A stretch of 64,000 nucleotides of DNA from Pseudevernia furfuracea (taxonomy: Eukaryota > Ascomycota > Lecanoromycetes > Lecanorales > Parmeliaceae): NCBI GenBank assembly GCA_022315425.1, contig JAIUPT010000036.1, positions 310,001 through 374,000 on the forward strand, read 5' to 3'. Positions 53,905-64,000 of the stretch are shown here, piece by piece. The translations under genes and the position numbers were made by a program. Each line of letters begins with the position of its first letter. Positions within the stretch are counted from its first letter, which is position 1. The notes below the pieces were generated by a model. That model worked only from the letters and a program-made list of their open reading frames with translations. It was not told the origin of the DNA and did no database searches.

Positions 53905-55129
53905 GGCTGGCATATTTGTATGTAAATGTTTGTGGGTGGTTGGTGTCTAGATATCCAAGTGTGAGAGAGGAAGAAGATTATGAAAATCTGCAAGTAGTTC
54001 TATCAGCCTCTAGCCAGGTGTATGAGTCTCTCTTAGGCTTTGCCAAGGTCGCATGTATGTAAGAATGATGACTGGTGAATGTTGGATAGTGGATGGTAGG
54101 AAGAGTGGAAGATGGAAGAATGTAGAAGAGAAGGAAGATCTTATAGAAGTTGAGGGCGCTAGTGGCTCTGTGTTGAGGATGTATGAATCACCCATACAGA
54201 ATGGAATGTTAAGTTTTGATGTGTCAGAAGGAAAGCGTGTTGGGAGCGAAGTGTTGACGACTTGCCAAATACGACCATCACGAAGAAGCAGTGAACGCAC
54301 CTCAGCGCTTTCAGACAAGCCACGAGCAGTCGATAGTTCGTTGTTAGTTGCAAGGACCTTGTTAAGGTAGATCAAAGTAGAAGCAGGATAGTGTCTCTGT
54401 GTACTTTGAAGACCAAGAGTAGTGCTTATGTCAATGATGTAGAAGGTTGAGCGTGCGGTAACGAAGAAGGTGTAAGATGTTGGGGGATTATATAGGAAAA
54501 ATTCCACGCTAACGGGAGCTAAGAGCGCTGTGTTGATAGATATTCATGTGTTCGACGTAGAATGCTAAGCCAAACAAAGGTATTCATCATTCACTTTGCT
54601 TTTTCCCGCACAAGTTCTGGCGAATTAGGCACCGCATTGTTTCTCTCTGAGACAAGAACCTTGCTCTTCATTCACTCTGCTTCCCCGCAGCACCAACCCT
54701 TCTAACACAGTCACTTTCCGGATGCCTACTTTGAGTCCAACAACACCTCATTCAACCACGACCTCATCTGCCCGGCTTCAGCCCAGCAAGGCTGAAGGTA
54801 TAGGAGTGTCCCGCTATCAGTGTTTAGAGTATCGGAGAACCTCGTCAACTAAGGAATGCTAAGACTTGTATAGTGGCCCCACAAAAGAATCCCAGTTTCT
54901 GGCAGGAAACCCCGCAACTCCGAGGCTTTACTGCTATATCTGCCCCTGGAAATCCATAGCATTGCCCGTAATTGGGACGCCTTTAGGAAAAGCTGACACA
55001 AGATCAACAGTCAGTGTGCTCGTGGACCTAGATCTCCCCATGTCATTTGCACTCATAAAAATCGCGGCCCACTGCAGTGGGATGGTCCTCGTACCTACAA
55101 AGATGTCGCAATTTGATACACAATGTCCC
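53905..55129. promoter_or_regulatory. Promoter and long leader of the acidic membrane-protein gene
   Basis: On the minus strand TATATAA lies near 54490, followed by a pyrimidine-rich leader of about 580 nt before ATG 53904. Two upstream ATGs in the leader open short frames: 54278-54159 (39 codons) and 54195-54010 (61 codons). They may reduce translation of the main frame, unless a leader intron removes them. Nothing else is seen to 55129. Confidence 0.35.
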
Positions 55130-55279
55130 TGTTGGACGTGCCTAGACCATTCCATGCATCTCATGTTTGTCCTTTGTTAGATAGATCTCCTTGTCAGGCC
55201 ATGGGTTATATACCCATGGACCTCCTCCATAGACCATCATGCTTTTGCTATCACACTGCTGTGCACTGCTGAGTTGACA
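55130..55279 (+). mobile_element. Solo LTR, related to the Copia element, with 5-bp target duplication
   Basis: A 150-bp segment begins TGTTGG and ends TTGACA, flanked on both sides by GTCCC (55125-55129 and 55280-55284). Internally it resembles the 198-bp LTR of the full Copia element: CCTAGACCATTCCATGCAT corresponds to TCTAGGCCATTCCATACAT, a palindrome around TTATATACCCATGGACC corresponds to TTATACCTCATGGATCC, and CCATAGA...CATGCTTT is shared. No internal coding region remains. This is the usual product of LTR-LTR recombination after insertion of a related Copia family. Confidence 0.88.
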
Positions 55280-55284
55280 GTCCC

Positions 55285-58200
55285 ATTATTGTTGACCTGG
55301 TGCTGCCAACTGGCTAGCGGTAAATCTGGTCCTGATACGAGGCACTTGCGCGGTAAAAGCTTGAAGAGGTCGAGGGAGACGGTTGCATCATTCTCTTGCT
55401 TTGCAAAACTCCGGGGCCCTGAAGTCCAGTAGGTCCTGAAATCTCACCTGCACTGCATCCATAAGTCATGTCTTGGCGCGCGGTTCAGTGGATAATGAGC
55501 TCAAATCTCTCTGTTCAGGGCGTAGACCTAACTTTCTGACGGAGGATTCGCCTTGCTATATTATATATTGGTACTGAAGAGGAAACTCGTGGATGGGTAG
55601 GCAAAGACGTGAGATCTGGACGCATACGCAGGGCTCTTCGCGGGCGATCTCATGGCCAAAGGTAATCTTTGTTTGCTGACCGTAGTCGCTGGGACTAATA
55701 GTGCTGCTGCCCTTTAGTCCGGGATTCTGGTTCGTATAAAAACCCTCTCTGTCAGTTCCAGCGATGGTGTGGAAGTACAGGTAGAGACCGAACTCAAAAG
55801 CAGCTGTACTACCCGAATCCCGCTCATTTCATTCAAAGAGGGTCCATCGGAACTATCATTCACCCTTGAAATTCTGAGAGTGACACGGTAGGTCCGCAAA
55901 GTCGAAGGGCTAATCCTTGAACGAACCGAAATTAGGTCCGGCATATGACTAAATTCCTCCAGACGTGAAGGCCATCATCGTTGAAGATATGTACGACGTT
56001 CCAAATCTCTCATAGACTGCCAAGTCATCAAGATTGGTGTATCAAGAAAGAAAGGTACTACAAAATTATCTAGAGGTGTAACACTACATGAAAGGGCAGT
56101 AAAATATCACGAGTACTTTCCATCACTGCCGTTGTTATTAAGGTACCAATCGCATAGTTGATGTCATCAGGTAAATTCAGAAATCAGCTCTCGCATAAAG
56201 AGGTGGTTCTAAGGCGTGTGCCGTATTGGTCCAGCATGAATTGCCTATGTTGTCAATTTGTCAATGCTTGGTAAAGGCGACCATGGATTTAGTAACAGTA
56301 TTTTGAGGATCAAAGGATACTTAAGTGAGATATTCCCAAAATAGTCATCAAGACACCGAATAGAGCTGTGCTGATGCTGGAATGATTATTGCCTGGGGCT
56401 GTGAACCCCCAGGCCGACATATCAGCAACCGTGATGCCGTGATCGACAGGATCGACAGGATCGACATCAGTGCCAATAACGTTCAAGCAGTATGTACAAT
56501 GGTACACGCATTGCGAGGTAGCCATCAGTACACGTCAACATTGTGGGCCACAATGAATCACGATCCACCAGAGGCGCCCGAATTTTGCGGCAAGTCTGTA
56601 ATTAGAGAAAGCTGATTATCGATCCAGTCCCACCAAGCCCCCATGCACTGCGGGCATTCGATCTAATTTCTTCCTTTTTTGAATTCGGAAGTCTTTGAGG
56701 CCATTCATATGTAGCGTACCTTAGGGTTGGTGAATGATGAAGCACTCATTATTGGCCCAGAACAGCCCTTGATTTGGTTGAGAATTTTTTTAGCTGCGAG
56801 TGTTCAATTTCCCGCACAAGAGCAGTCCCACAAAATTTGTCCATTTTTTGAATTATCCTCGGTTCCATTGAGAGTCTTATATGAGCAGTAGCCAGTAGTT
56901 ATTCCACAATTTAGCGAGACATGCGAAGCAACCGTGTTAGAAGAATTGGAGTCTCTCTTGGAGAGCCTTGGTAGCGCATGGTAGAGATAGCAGGAGACCA
57001 AAAGTGAACAAGGAAAGTCCAGAAACAGGTTGCGGTGGCAAAAGGAATGCCTATTTCTGGTCATGAGAGCTGAATACGGAAGTCTTGGGTGCATTTCCGG
57101 TTAAAGAAATTGCGTGGCAAGGGAAGCCACAATAATGAAAGCTTTGTGGCCGTGATTTCTTTGAGGGATGAGGGTTGAAGGCGACAGCGAAGGATATGCG
57201 TGATGAACAAACCATTGTCATCAATTTCCAGCACTGAGCGCGTTTTGCCCCACGATTCGTCACCATTACGCGCAACGAAATAGATGCACCGCCCACGCAG
57301 ATATGATGAATTTCAACCATCACTCTTGTACTGAAGATGCCGAATGCTCCAAAGTGATCTTGCCGCTGTGGTTTTACTCGTGCGCGAGGAAGGATTGAAT
57401 CTCATGAGTGCCTGGTGGCGAGATATTTTGGGACGTCAGCGTCTGGTATTTGGTCAACCGTAATAATCGTGGTCAACCGTACTCCATTTGCCCGTGCCTT
57501 TCGCCAGCCACGAGCTCCTCTCTCGGTCAAACTCTGTGTCTGATATCCAAGAGCTACTCTGTAACATCAAAAATAGCAAGGGACGCGCTACTAATCTCAT
57601 TAAAGTATGCAGCTAGAGAATGCGCCGCCTGATACACTGGTAAGATGTCGAGCGGGGTTTCCAAGGGTGTCTGCATCAAAAAACCACCAATGAGTCGGAC
57701 TCTTACTCCGTATACAAGACCGTTACCAACCGCGCGGCTTTCGCCGCGATACGCTAATCATTGTTTTCACTCTGTCTCTCTGCGACTTGTTGTGACAGAA
57801 TTAGCTGAGATGTCTCAAAATTTGGGACTCTACAAGGACAGAAAGGTCATGAGCCCATAGACGCCAAACCAGCGCTCGGTTTCAAGTTGCCGTTTTTCAA
57901 CGGGATCAGAGTGTGCGGCTACCCCTGAAATATCTACTGCAAGGTATACTTGGCACAACCATTCCTGCCCTGTATTCCGGTATGCAAGTATCCAGGAGTG
58001 ATTGGCGCTGAAGATCTGTCAACAATTTGATTTGTCGTCATATCTGAGCTGAGTTGTCCTGATTTCCTTGAAACTGTGGGAGAGTATCAAGTCATTGGAA
58101 TTATTTACTTCGTTTCACTGCCAGAGCCCTGTAGCCTTATGCAAGCGGACTGCTATATAAACTTGAAATGCCGACCATTCTCAGCATATTTCAACCTTCT

Positions 58201-58365
58201 CTCCATTGCTGAGCTGTGCCCAAACAGCACACAACATTCTACCAGCCCGATTCTCTCTTCGAACCTACTTAATACACTGCGAACTACAAAGCACATCGCA
58301 CTCCTGTCACCAAATCCTCCCTATCTCCATCCTCAGCACCCCGCCTTTGCCTCAAGCCGAGCCTC
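55285..58365. other. Gene-poor region
   Basis: Three kilobases without a supported gene. Short frames (up to 96 codons) have no domain or good leader. A triplicated GATCGACAG stretch occurs near 56440-56463. The right end is the promoter of the first mini F-box gene. Confidence 0.4.
58154..58161 (+). promoter_or_regulatory. TATA box of mini F-box gene 1
   Basis: TATATAAA, about 205 bp upstream of ATG 58366, followed by a pyrimidine-rich leader with ATTCTCTCTTCG and CACTCCTGTC stretches. Confidence 0.5.
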
Positions 58366-58671
58366 ATGGCAACCATCGCCAGCCTCCCTACCGAGATCTT
58401 CTACATGGTCATGTCAAAAGTCTCCTTCCGCGACAGAGCTCACATGGCCCTTGTCAACAGAGTATGCAGGGCCATTGCCGACGACGAGGAGAGCTACCGG
58501 GTCCAATACATGCGCGACTTTGGGGATCCAGGGTCGCACGGCTCCTACACCGGCAGCACGATTGGTGAAGAAGTCAGTTGGAAAATAGCCTACGAGCGCC
58601 GCCATTTTGCCGACATGCCTTTTCTTGTTCAGGACCGCGTCTCAAATCTCGCTGTAGCGTGCACGAGATAG
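58366..58671 (+). CDS. Mini F-box protein 1, 101 aa
   Basis: Single exon. It starts MATIASLPTEIFYMVMSKVS, an F-box helix 1, followed by FRDRAHMALVNRVCRAIADD and ESYRVQYMRDFGDPG. It shares this layout with the second mini F-box gene 1.2 kb downstream: LP.E....., DR..MA.VN, IAD.E.SYR.QY.R.FG.P. After the F-box only about 45 residues remain (WKIAYERRHFADMPFLVQDR), so no substrate-binding repeats are present. It may bind Skp1 without a classical receptor domain. Confidence 0.65.
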   Translation: MATIASLPTEIFYMVMSKVSFRDRAHMALVNRVCRAIADDEESYRVQYMRDFGDPGSHGSYTGSTIGEEVSWKIAYERRHFADMPFLVQDRVSNLAVACTR

Positions 58672-59546
58672 GCTGGTTGGATGGTTATGGTGGGGGTCAC
58701 AGCCGGATCTGCAATAGCTGTTAGCGTGCTGATACACAATGGAAGCCTGTCAAACATTCAAAGTTCTCGCGAGCAGTCCGCGTATTGCTTGCCTAATGCT
58801 ACAACCACCCTTCAAGATAGTGTCTCCCAAACTTTCCTCTGTCCACGCAGGGTATTCCCCGCACCAGAAGCACTGAGTACACAGATGTCAAGTGCTCACC
58901 CTCTTATTTGTAGGAGCACCTCAGGTCGGAACAGAGTGCCTCATAAATTTGGCCCTCTGCAAACACAATCGAAACTCAAAGTCAGCATCCTTGTTAATAT
59001 CCCGAGTACCGGAAACGAAACAAGGTCCGGCGCGCGGAGCTTGTTAGAGAAAGTAGCAAATGTCATGCATAGAGGGCGGGGGAGGCGTAGCGGGCATCAG
59101 GGCGGTATAGCTCTGTGACAAAGTAATTTAGGCGCTCGGTGATTAGGGGAGTACAGTAAGAGTCATCTTACGGGAGGGGAAGTTGTTTCGTAGGCGGTTA
59201 ACATTCTTTTCTTTGGCATCTTCTAGTAGGAAGAGCCTACTTTTTCCGCCAAAACTCACACAAGGATGTCATAATGGAAAGAGAGGAGTTCTCACATGCC
59301 ATGACACCTTTCCTTCCGAAACCACTGCCGTTGAGTTTTGGGAGTTCAGGAAACGGTTGCCACTTTCTTTTGACAGGACGTCTGAGACTCTGATTTGTTG
59401 GACGGACTTTAATAATTTCATTCGGGATGTCCGCCTTCTATGAATGTGTTATGTCACATTCTCTTACGTCTCAGAAGCGTTTCCTGTCTCGGGCTGCAAG
59501 AAAGCCAAAACCAATTCTAAATGTCAGGCTTGTTCGCCTGTTCGCC
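58672..59546. other. Intergenic between the two mini F-box genes
   Basis: No gene seen. A 145-codon frame directly after the first F-box gene lacks features and is likely chance. Confidence 0.35.
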
Positions 59547-59557
59547 ACGGAAGCTTC

Positions 59558-59565
59558 TATATAAA
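59558..59565 (+). promoter_or_regulatory. TATA box of mini F-box gene 2
   Basis: TATATAAA about 30 bp before the start of the 31-bp minisatellite, so transcription should begin at or in the repeat array. Confidence 0.55.
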
Positions 59566-59586
59566 CGACATCTTCCCTCTTTCCTT

Positions 59587-59896
59587 AGCTGTTCCTCCAA
59601 CATCTATCAACCACCTCAGCTGTTCCCCCAACATCTATCAACCACCTCAGCTGTTCCCCCAACATCTATCAATCACCTCAGCTGTTCCTCCAACATCTAT
59701 CAACCACCTCAGCTGTTCCTCCAACATCTATCAACCACCTCAGCTGTTCCCCCAACATCTATCAATCACCTCAGCTGTTCCCCCAACATCTATCAACCAC
59801 CTCAGCTGTTCCTCCAACATCTATCAACCACCTCAGCTGTTCCTCCAACATCTATCAACCACCTCAGCTGTTCCTCCAACATCTATCAACCAAATC
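59587..59896 (+). repeat. 31-bp minisatellite, ten copies, in the leader of mini F-box gene 2
   Basis: Ten head-to-tail units start with AGCTG at 59587, 59618, 59649 and every 31 bp up to 59866. The unit reads AGCTGTTCCYCCAACATCTA then TCAAYCACCTC, with only two variable C/T positions. The last unit changes its final bases and runs into ATG 59900. All three frames across the array stay open because the unit has no stop in any frame. Confidence 0.95.
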
Positions 59897-59899
59897 ATC

Positions 59900-60283
59900 A
59901 TGGCAAATCTCCTTGATCTCCCCGTCGAGCTCATCGACATGATCCTCGCCGAGGTCGCTCAATTCTCATGGCAAGACAGAGTCCGGATGGCTTGCGTTAA
60001 CAAAGAGTACCAGAGAATTGCAGACAGCGAAGACAGCTACAGAGCCCAATACATCCGCGAATTCGGTGCCCCACCACAAGAGTCCATGTACCGCGAGACC
60101 CCGGGGGAACCGATGTATGTGCGGTTCCATACTTCTGCTGAGCCTGAATCAGAGCCTCCGAACCAGTGGATGAAACTGCCGCATGGGCAAAAGGGTGAAT
60201 TCATGGGCCAAGAACGCAGCTGGAAACGTGCCTGCATTCGCCGCTGGCTCTGCACACGGGGGGGAATCTTCAAATATGTATAG
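59900..60283 (+). CDS. Mini F-box protein 2, 127 aa
   Basis: Single exon from ATG 59900, three bases after the minisatellite. The F-box reads LLDLPVELIDMILAEVAQFS then WQDRVRMACVNKEYQRIADS and EDSYRAQYIREFGAPP. It is a diverged paralogue of the gene at 58366. The C-terminal 65 residues differ and carry a WMKLPHGQKGEFMGQERSWK segment, with WKRACIRRW matching the WKIAYERR of the paralogue. A longer frame through the repeats is open upstream, but the ATG here is the first after a canonical leader in the frame that matches the paralogue. Confidence 0.68.
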   Translation: MANLLDLPVELIDMILAEVAQFSWQDRVRMACVNKEYQRIADSEDSYRAQYIREFGAPPQESMYRETPGEPMYVRFHTSAEPESEPPNQWMKLPHGQKGEFMGQERSWKRACIRRWLCTRGGIFKYV

Positions 60284-63125
60284 CTACACTGTTTTCCATA
60301 AGATATAATCAAGAAAAAGATCACAGGGAGATTTGTACGTTGAGAACCTTTCCGAGTGATGAGAATGTGGGAGCGACAAAGCTAACATGTTTTAGGGAAG
60401 TACAGGAAGGTCCGAGGAGCCGGCATCGTTAATGGTACTACCCTCATGGGAGGTTTGCCTGTAACTGTGTCGTTTCAAACGTAGGAGCTAGACTGCGGCT
60501 GGGTGGTGATGACGGGACAGACTGATAAAACAATGCAACCACTTTCAGACTCCAACATACGTTGTCCCAGGGAAGGTTTTTTGTCCTTTGCTATGCTTTG
60601 TAACCTAGGACTTCCGAGCATATGTAAGAGAGAGTGGCAGAATGCATGCATAGACACGAATTTCCCCGTCTTCAAAGTCTAACTTCCGGAACTATGAGGC
60701 AGTTGGAACGAAAAGAACATTAAGTGATTGCAATTTGATTGACGGGAAACTATACCTACGACGAGTGCTTTTGTCCTAAGATCTTCTTGAGACGAAGGGC
60801 AACCCATTCTGTTTGCTACCCACAAATGTTGCCAAATTTGGAAGTCCCGAGCCCATCGGACCGTTATTACTTTTGATAGGTTATCCGACAGCAAGGCTCT
60901 GAATTCTTGGGGAATTTGCGACTTTCGGAGTCTTTCGCCCGTCTGCTTTCCTCCTATGTGCAGACTTTTTGCGCGATCTTTACAGTTTCTGACAACAAGG
61001 GTTTACACTCTCCTTTGGCGAGAGGGTCTCAATAAAAGCACCGGTTGGTCTAAATCATTTGCCGGACAAGGCTAGATCAGTGGGTTTTAGCTACCTTAAT
61101 AGTCTAATACTGTCATCCAAGGAAGTCTATGGTCCTCGAAGCCCAAGGTCAATGTTCCCTGATCTTGCCCAGAGCTCATGTCAGGGGTCGTTGGAATTGA
61201 CTTTGATGTCAACTCTCTTGAGCCCCTTGCAGTTGGACGCAGCTCCCGCGATAGTGAGTGTGAGCTTGGCTGTGCTTTAATGCAAGACTGGACACTAGGT
61301 GACTAGTGGCATGTTCGGTATGCGCATAAAGCGTAGGCAAAAGGTTCTTCTAACCGATCAACTCGCTGACTGGGTGGGGGTCCGTGAGTATGCCGACTAG
61401 AGTGGACTGTTGCAGGAACAATCTGCGCAGATAAAGATAAGGTAGGTAAGGTATTGTTGGGGGGAGAGCTAAGCCTAATTTGGCGTAGCTCGATCTCGGC
61501 TTGGCATTTTCTTTCAACATTCTTGACTATTACTTACTACCAAGACTTAGCGCACGCTTCGACCTGACGATCTTTTACTCCGCACCGGCTTACATACCCC
61601 ACTTTTTCACGTGTCGCCTGGCCCACAATACCAACAGTCACCATACCATCAATTGGTCCCACGGTTGAGGCCAGCGGCGACTTCTTCCTACACAATGGGG
61701 CTCAAACGTGTTGCTAAAGCACCGGCCACTTTTGGGGTCGGAGAGATGAAGATTGAAATCATTGAAGACTGCGCAACATACCCCTGCAAAGAACGGAAGA
61801 AGCCTGTTCTTTGCTTCGGTGTCTGTGCTCTACTGGCTTTACTCCCACCTAGCTTCAATATTTGTCATTCCCGACTAGACAAGCTGCGCCGTCATCTGCC
61901 ACCTGCGAGTTCCAACGCGCTCAAAGATGTTGCACATGCCTAAGCGGATCGGCCCAGCGGCTACCGGAGTGTTGTATGCATATGGTATCTCAACAGAAAA
62001 AAGATGGTCTTGGCATGTTAGCTGTCACTGCCGAATTGTGGGGAAAGCTAGCGAGCATCTCCTGCAGGCACATCATTCCTCTCTTTCAAAACACCATACA
62101 CCATACACCATGCTACGATGGAGACACGGCCTCACACCTCCCCTTTTTAGGCAGGTAGGTGCAATAGCACATCGAGGTCTTTTGCAAGACAAACATTATT
62201 TGCACCAGCCACAGGGAAACAAATACTAGATATGTCATGGTCAGGTCATCTCAACAGCAGCTTCAGGAGGCACGTCAACACCCCATGTTGGGCCGACCCA
62301 AGATCAGCTTGACTTGGTGGCGTCAAAATGTGGTCTACTCACCGCTTCTGATGGGTATTTTCGATGATACCTTTAGGCTCAAATTTATGGTTCTTGAAGG
62401 TTATGCTCGGCCATGACGGCCTTGAGGGCCTAAGGCCTAGCCCCTATAAGACTTTTAGCATTGTGTCTCATACTGGCAGCTGCTAATAATCCTGCCATTT
62501 CTATATACACTGGTCATTACGAATGACCGCATCACCATTGCAACACTTTGCGATCTACCTAAGCCGAAAGCTATCCCTTGTCCGGAGCTAAAACATCCTC
62601 GAGGTTGTTTCATTTAGATCGCGCTTTGGTATTCGCGCTTTGGTACTATGCGCCATACGTCGATACCACTGCTATGACACGAATCGAACTTCGTGATCGA
62701 AGCCCGCTCTGCTAGAGGATGTACTGCCGCTACAGTTCGTTACATCAAAATCCCTGTCAAGGAGGTCAGATGGACAAAAGTTTTTACTGGGACTCGTCTA
62801 TATGATCTTCGTCATCGGCAGCTTGATTTCTGTTTCTCCGTCACGGAACATTGAAAGGACTAGATTTGCATATACTGGCCTCGACCGAGTCTCAGAGCGC
62901 TTGCGTGGCGCAACTGCATGAATATTTCTTGATCATTGAGGTTCTTGATCTTGAGTGACCACTTTCGCAATACCGGAACACTGATATCCGAGTATCTCCA
63001 GTACTTTGAACGCAAGCCGCTTTTCTATACATCGGCTGTAAGGTCGGTCTCCGAACACCTAGAAGAGTTCCCACCTCTCCCCATTGCCAACACGAGCAAA
63101 CGCTCCTTTCGAACAAAACGTCGCC
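60284..63125. other. Gene-poor region before the GH16 gene
   Basis: 2.8 kb with no supported gene. Frames of up to about 110 codons (61611-61943, 61927-62229) lack domains and typical starts. A B-box-like stretch near 62690 is discussed under rejected items. Confidence 0.4.
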
Positions 63126-64000
63126 ATGTGCTGCTTTATCTTCCTTATTCAAGCAGCCCTGGTTGAGCTCTGCGCTGCTGGCTACGTTCTAGAAACGAGC
63201 TACACGTCGGCAAATTGGTTCGATCAGTTCAGCTTCTTCACTGTAAGCCGCTCAATTGCCTACCGAATGCATGCTCGTCAATTGGACTCACCCCTTGTCT
63301 CAGTCCGCCGACCCTACTGCTGGGTATGTGGACTACGTCGATCAAACAACAGCAACTAACAATGGCTACATCAATAACAACAACAGCCTTGTCTACATGG
63401 GTGTCGATAGCACCAATGTTGCTACTGCAGCCGGCCGAGACAGCGTGCGCATCACGAGCAATGCAGCCTACAACTACGGCCTGTTTGCTCTCGATGTCGC
63501 CCACATGCCAGGCGGGATCTGCGGCACATGGCAGGTTCTTCCTTACATTTTTGTTCTTTTCGCAATCAGAGTTTTGGCTAACCTCTAGCCGCTCACAGGC
63601 CAGCATTTTGGATGGTTGGTCCCAACTGGCCCAATGACGGCGAAATCGATATCATCGAGGGCATCAATGACAACGCGAATAATGCCATGACCTTGCACAC
63701 TTCGGACGGCTGCTCCATAGATGATGGCGCCTTCACCGGCACTTTGACCACCTCGAACTGCTACGTCGACGCGCCCAACCAAGCAAATAATGCCGGCTGC
63801 GACATTCAAAACCAGAACACGCAATCTTACGGTAATGATTTCAACTCAAACGGAGGTGGTGTCATCGCCATGGAGTGGACCAGTAGCGATATCAACATCT
63901 GGTTCTTTCCGCGCGGGACGACGCCATCAGACCTTGAAGCAGGAACACCTAATCCAGCATCCTGGAAAGAGCCGGTCGCGCAATATCAGGGGAATTGCGA
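63126..64000 (+). CDS. Secreted glycoside hydrolase family 16 glucanase, N-terminal part (runs off the right edge)
   Basis: Exons 63126-63242, 63304-63530 and 63599-64000 (open at the edge). The N-terminus MCCFIFLIQAALVELCAAG is a signal peptide. The GH16 fold follows: SADPTAGYVDYVDQTTATNN, VRITSNAAYNYGLFALDVAH, then GTWPAFWMVGPNW and the catalytic GEIDIIEG (ExDxxE). This is the endo-1,3(4)-beta-glucanase type, acting on beta-glucans outside the cell. The second intron must use a GC donor (63531) to keep WPAFW in frame: exon 2 ends ACATG and exon 3 starts GCCAGC. A CTAAC branch site supports it. The remainder of the catalytic domain and any anchor lie outside the window. Confidence 0.88.

Noticed and set aside
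59444..59899. Long N-terminal extension of mini F-box protein 2 through the minisatellite
   Set aside because: It would begin upstream of the TATA box, and the repeat is open in all three frames, so the open frame carries no evidence of translation.
62670..62760. tRNA-like stretch on the minus strand with a GTTCGATTC B-box-like core
   Set aside because: I could not fold a matching acceptor stem, and the A-box spacing is poor. A tRNA finder would decide.
1..64000. CRISPR arrays, bacterial operons or riboswitches
   Set aside because: Spliceosomal introns and the gene families show a eukaryotic nuclear genome, and none of the repeats has a repeat-spacer layout.

Overview
The window reads as nuclear DNA of a filamentous ascomycete (Pezizomycotina). 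Genes are compact and monocistronic on both strands. Their introns are mostly about 50-70 nt, with GT...CTAAC/CTGAC...AG signals. The gene families are typical: a fungal AAA ATPase with a long N-terminal region, NB-ARC/TPR NLR remnants, a MOCS1-type fused molybdopterin gene, SUR2, TCTP, eS25 and Gtr2. I cannot place it below subphylum level from sequence alone. Exon coordinates were worked out by hand from splice signals and reading phase.

Layout. 1-6.4 kb: the N-terminal half of a STAND-like gene (minus, running off the left edge) diverges from a 1303-aa AAA ATPase gene (plus). 6.4-17.3 kb: a gene-poor stretch with a minisatellite, an orphan TFIIB-cyclin-fold protein, a Ser/Asn/His repeat protein, a Ser-rich coiled-coil protein, a TTCGAA-rich AT block and a small Ser/Ala/Thr repeat protein. 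17.3-39.3 kb: a conserved housekeeping block holding eS25, a MAPR/cytochrome b5-like membrane protein, a GIY-YIG-like protein, Gtr2 (TORC1/EGO GTPase), an F-box/LRR-like protein, TCTP, sphinganine C4-hydroxylase, a Ser-rich hypothetical, a bZIP factor and a MOCS1-like MoaA-MoaC gene. 39.7-47.9 kb: a decayed NB-ARC...TPR NLR gene split by an intact Ty1/Copia retrotransposon with identical 198-bp LTRs. 48.5-53.9 kb: a protein with six tandem cold-shock domains and a single-pass acidic hypothetical protein. 54-63 kb: another gene-poor stretch with a solo LTR flanked by a perfect 5-bp target duplication and two paralogous mini F-box proteins, one with a 31-bp minisatellite up to its start codon. 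63.1-64 kb: the start of a secreted GH16 glucanase.

Functional threads. Growth and translation are represented by Gtr2, TCTP and eS25; TCTP and SUR2 share a 480-bp divergent promoter. Molybdenum-cofactor synthesis is encoded by one gene whose intron placement would let splicing choose between a free MoaA ending in Gly-Gly and a MoaA-MoaC fusion. The accessory parts show NLR turnover, retrotransposon activity and short repeat-containing or domain-only proteins. The most interesting items are the MOCS1 splice switch, the six-CSD protein with introns at one homologous codon, the orphan TFIIB-fold protein, the Copia-split NLR and the minisatellite leader of the second mini F-box gene.
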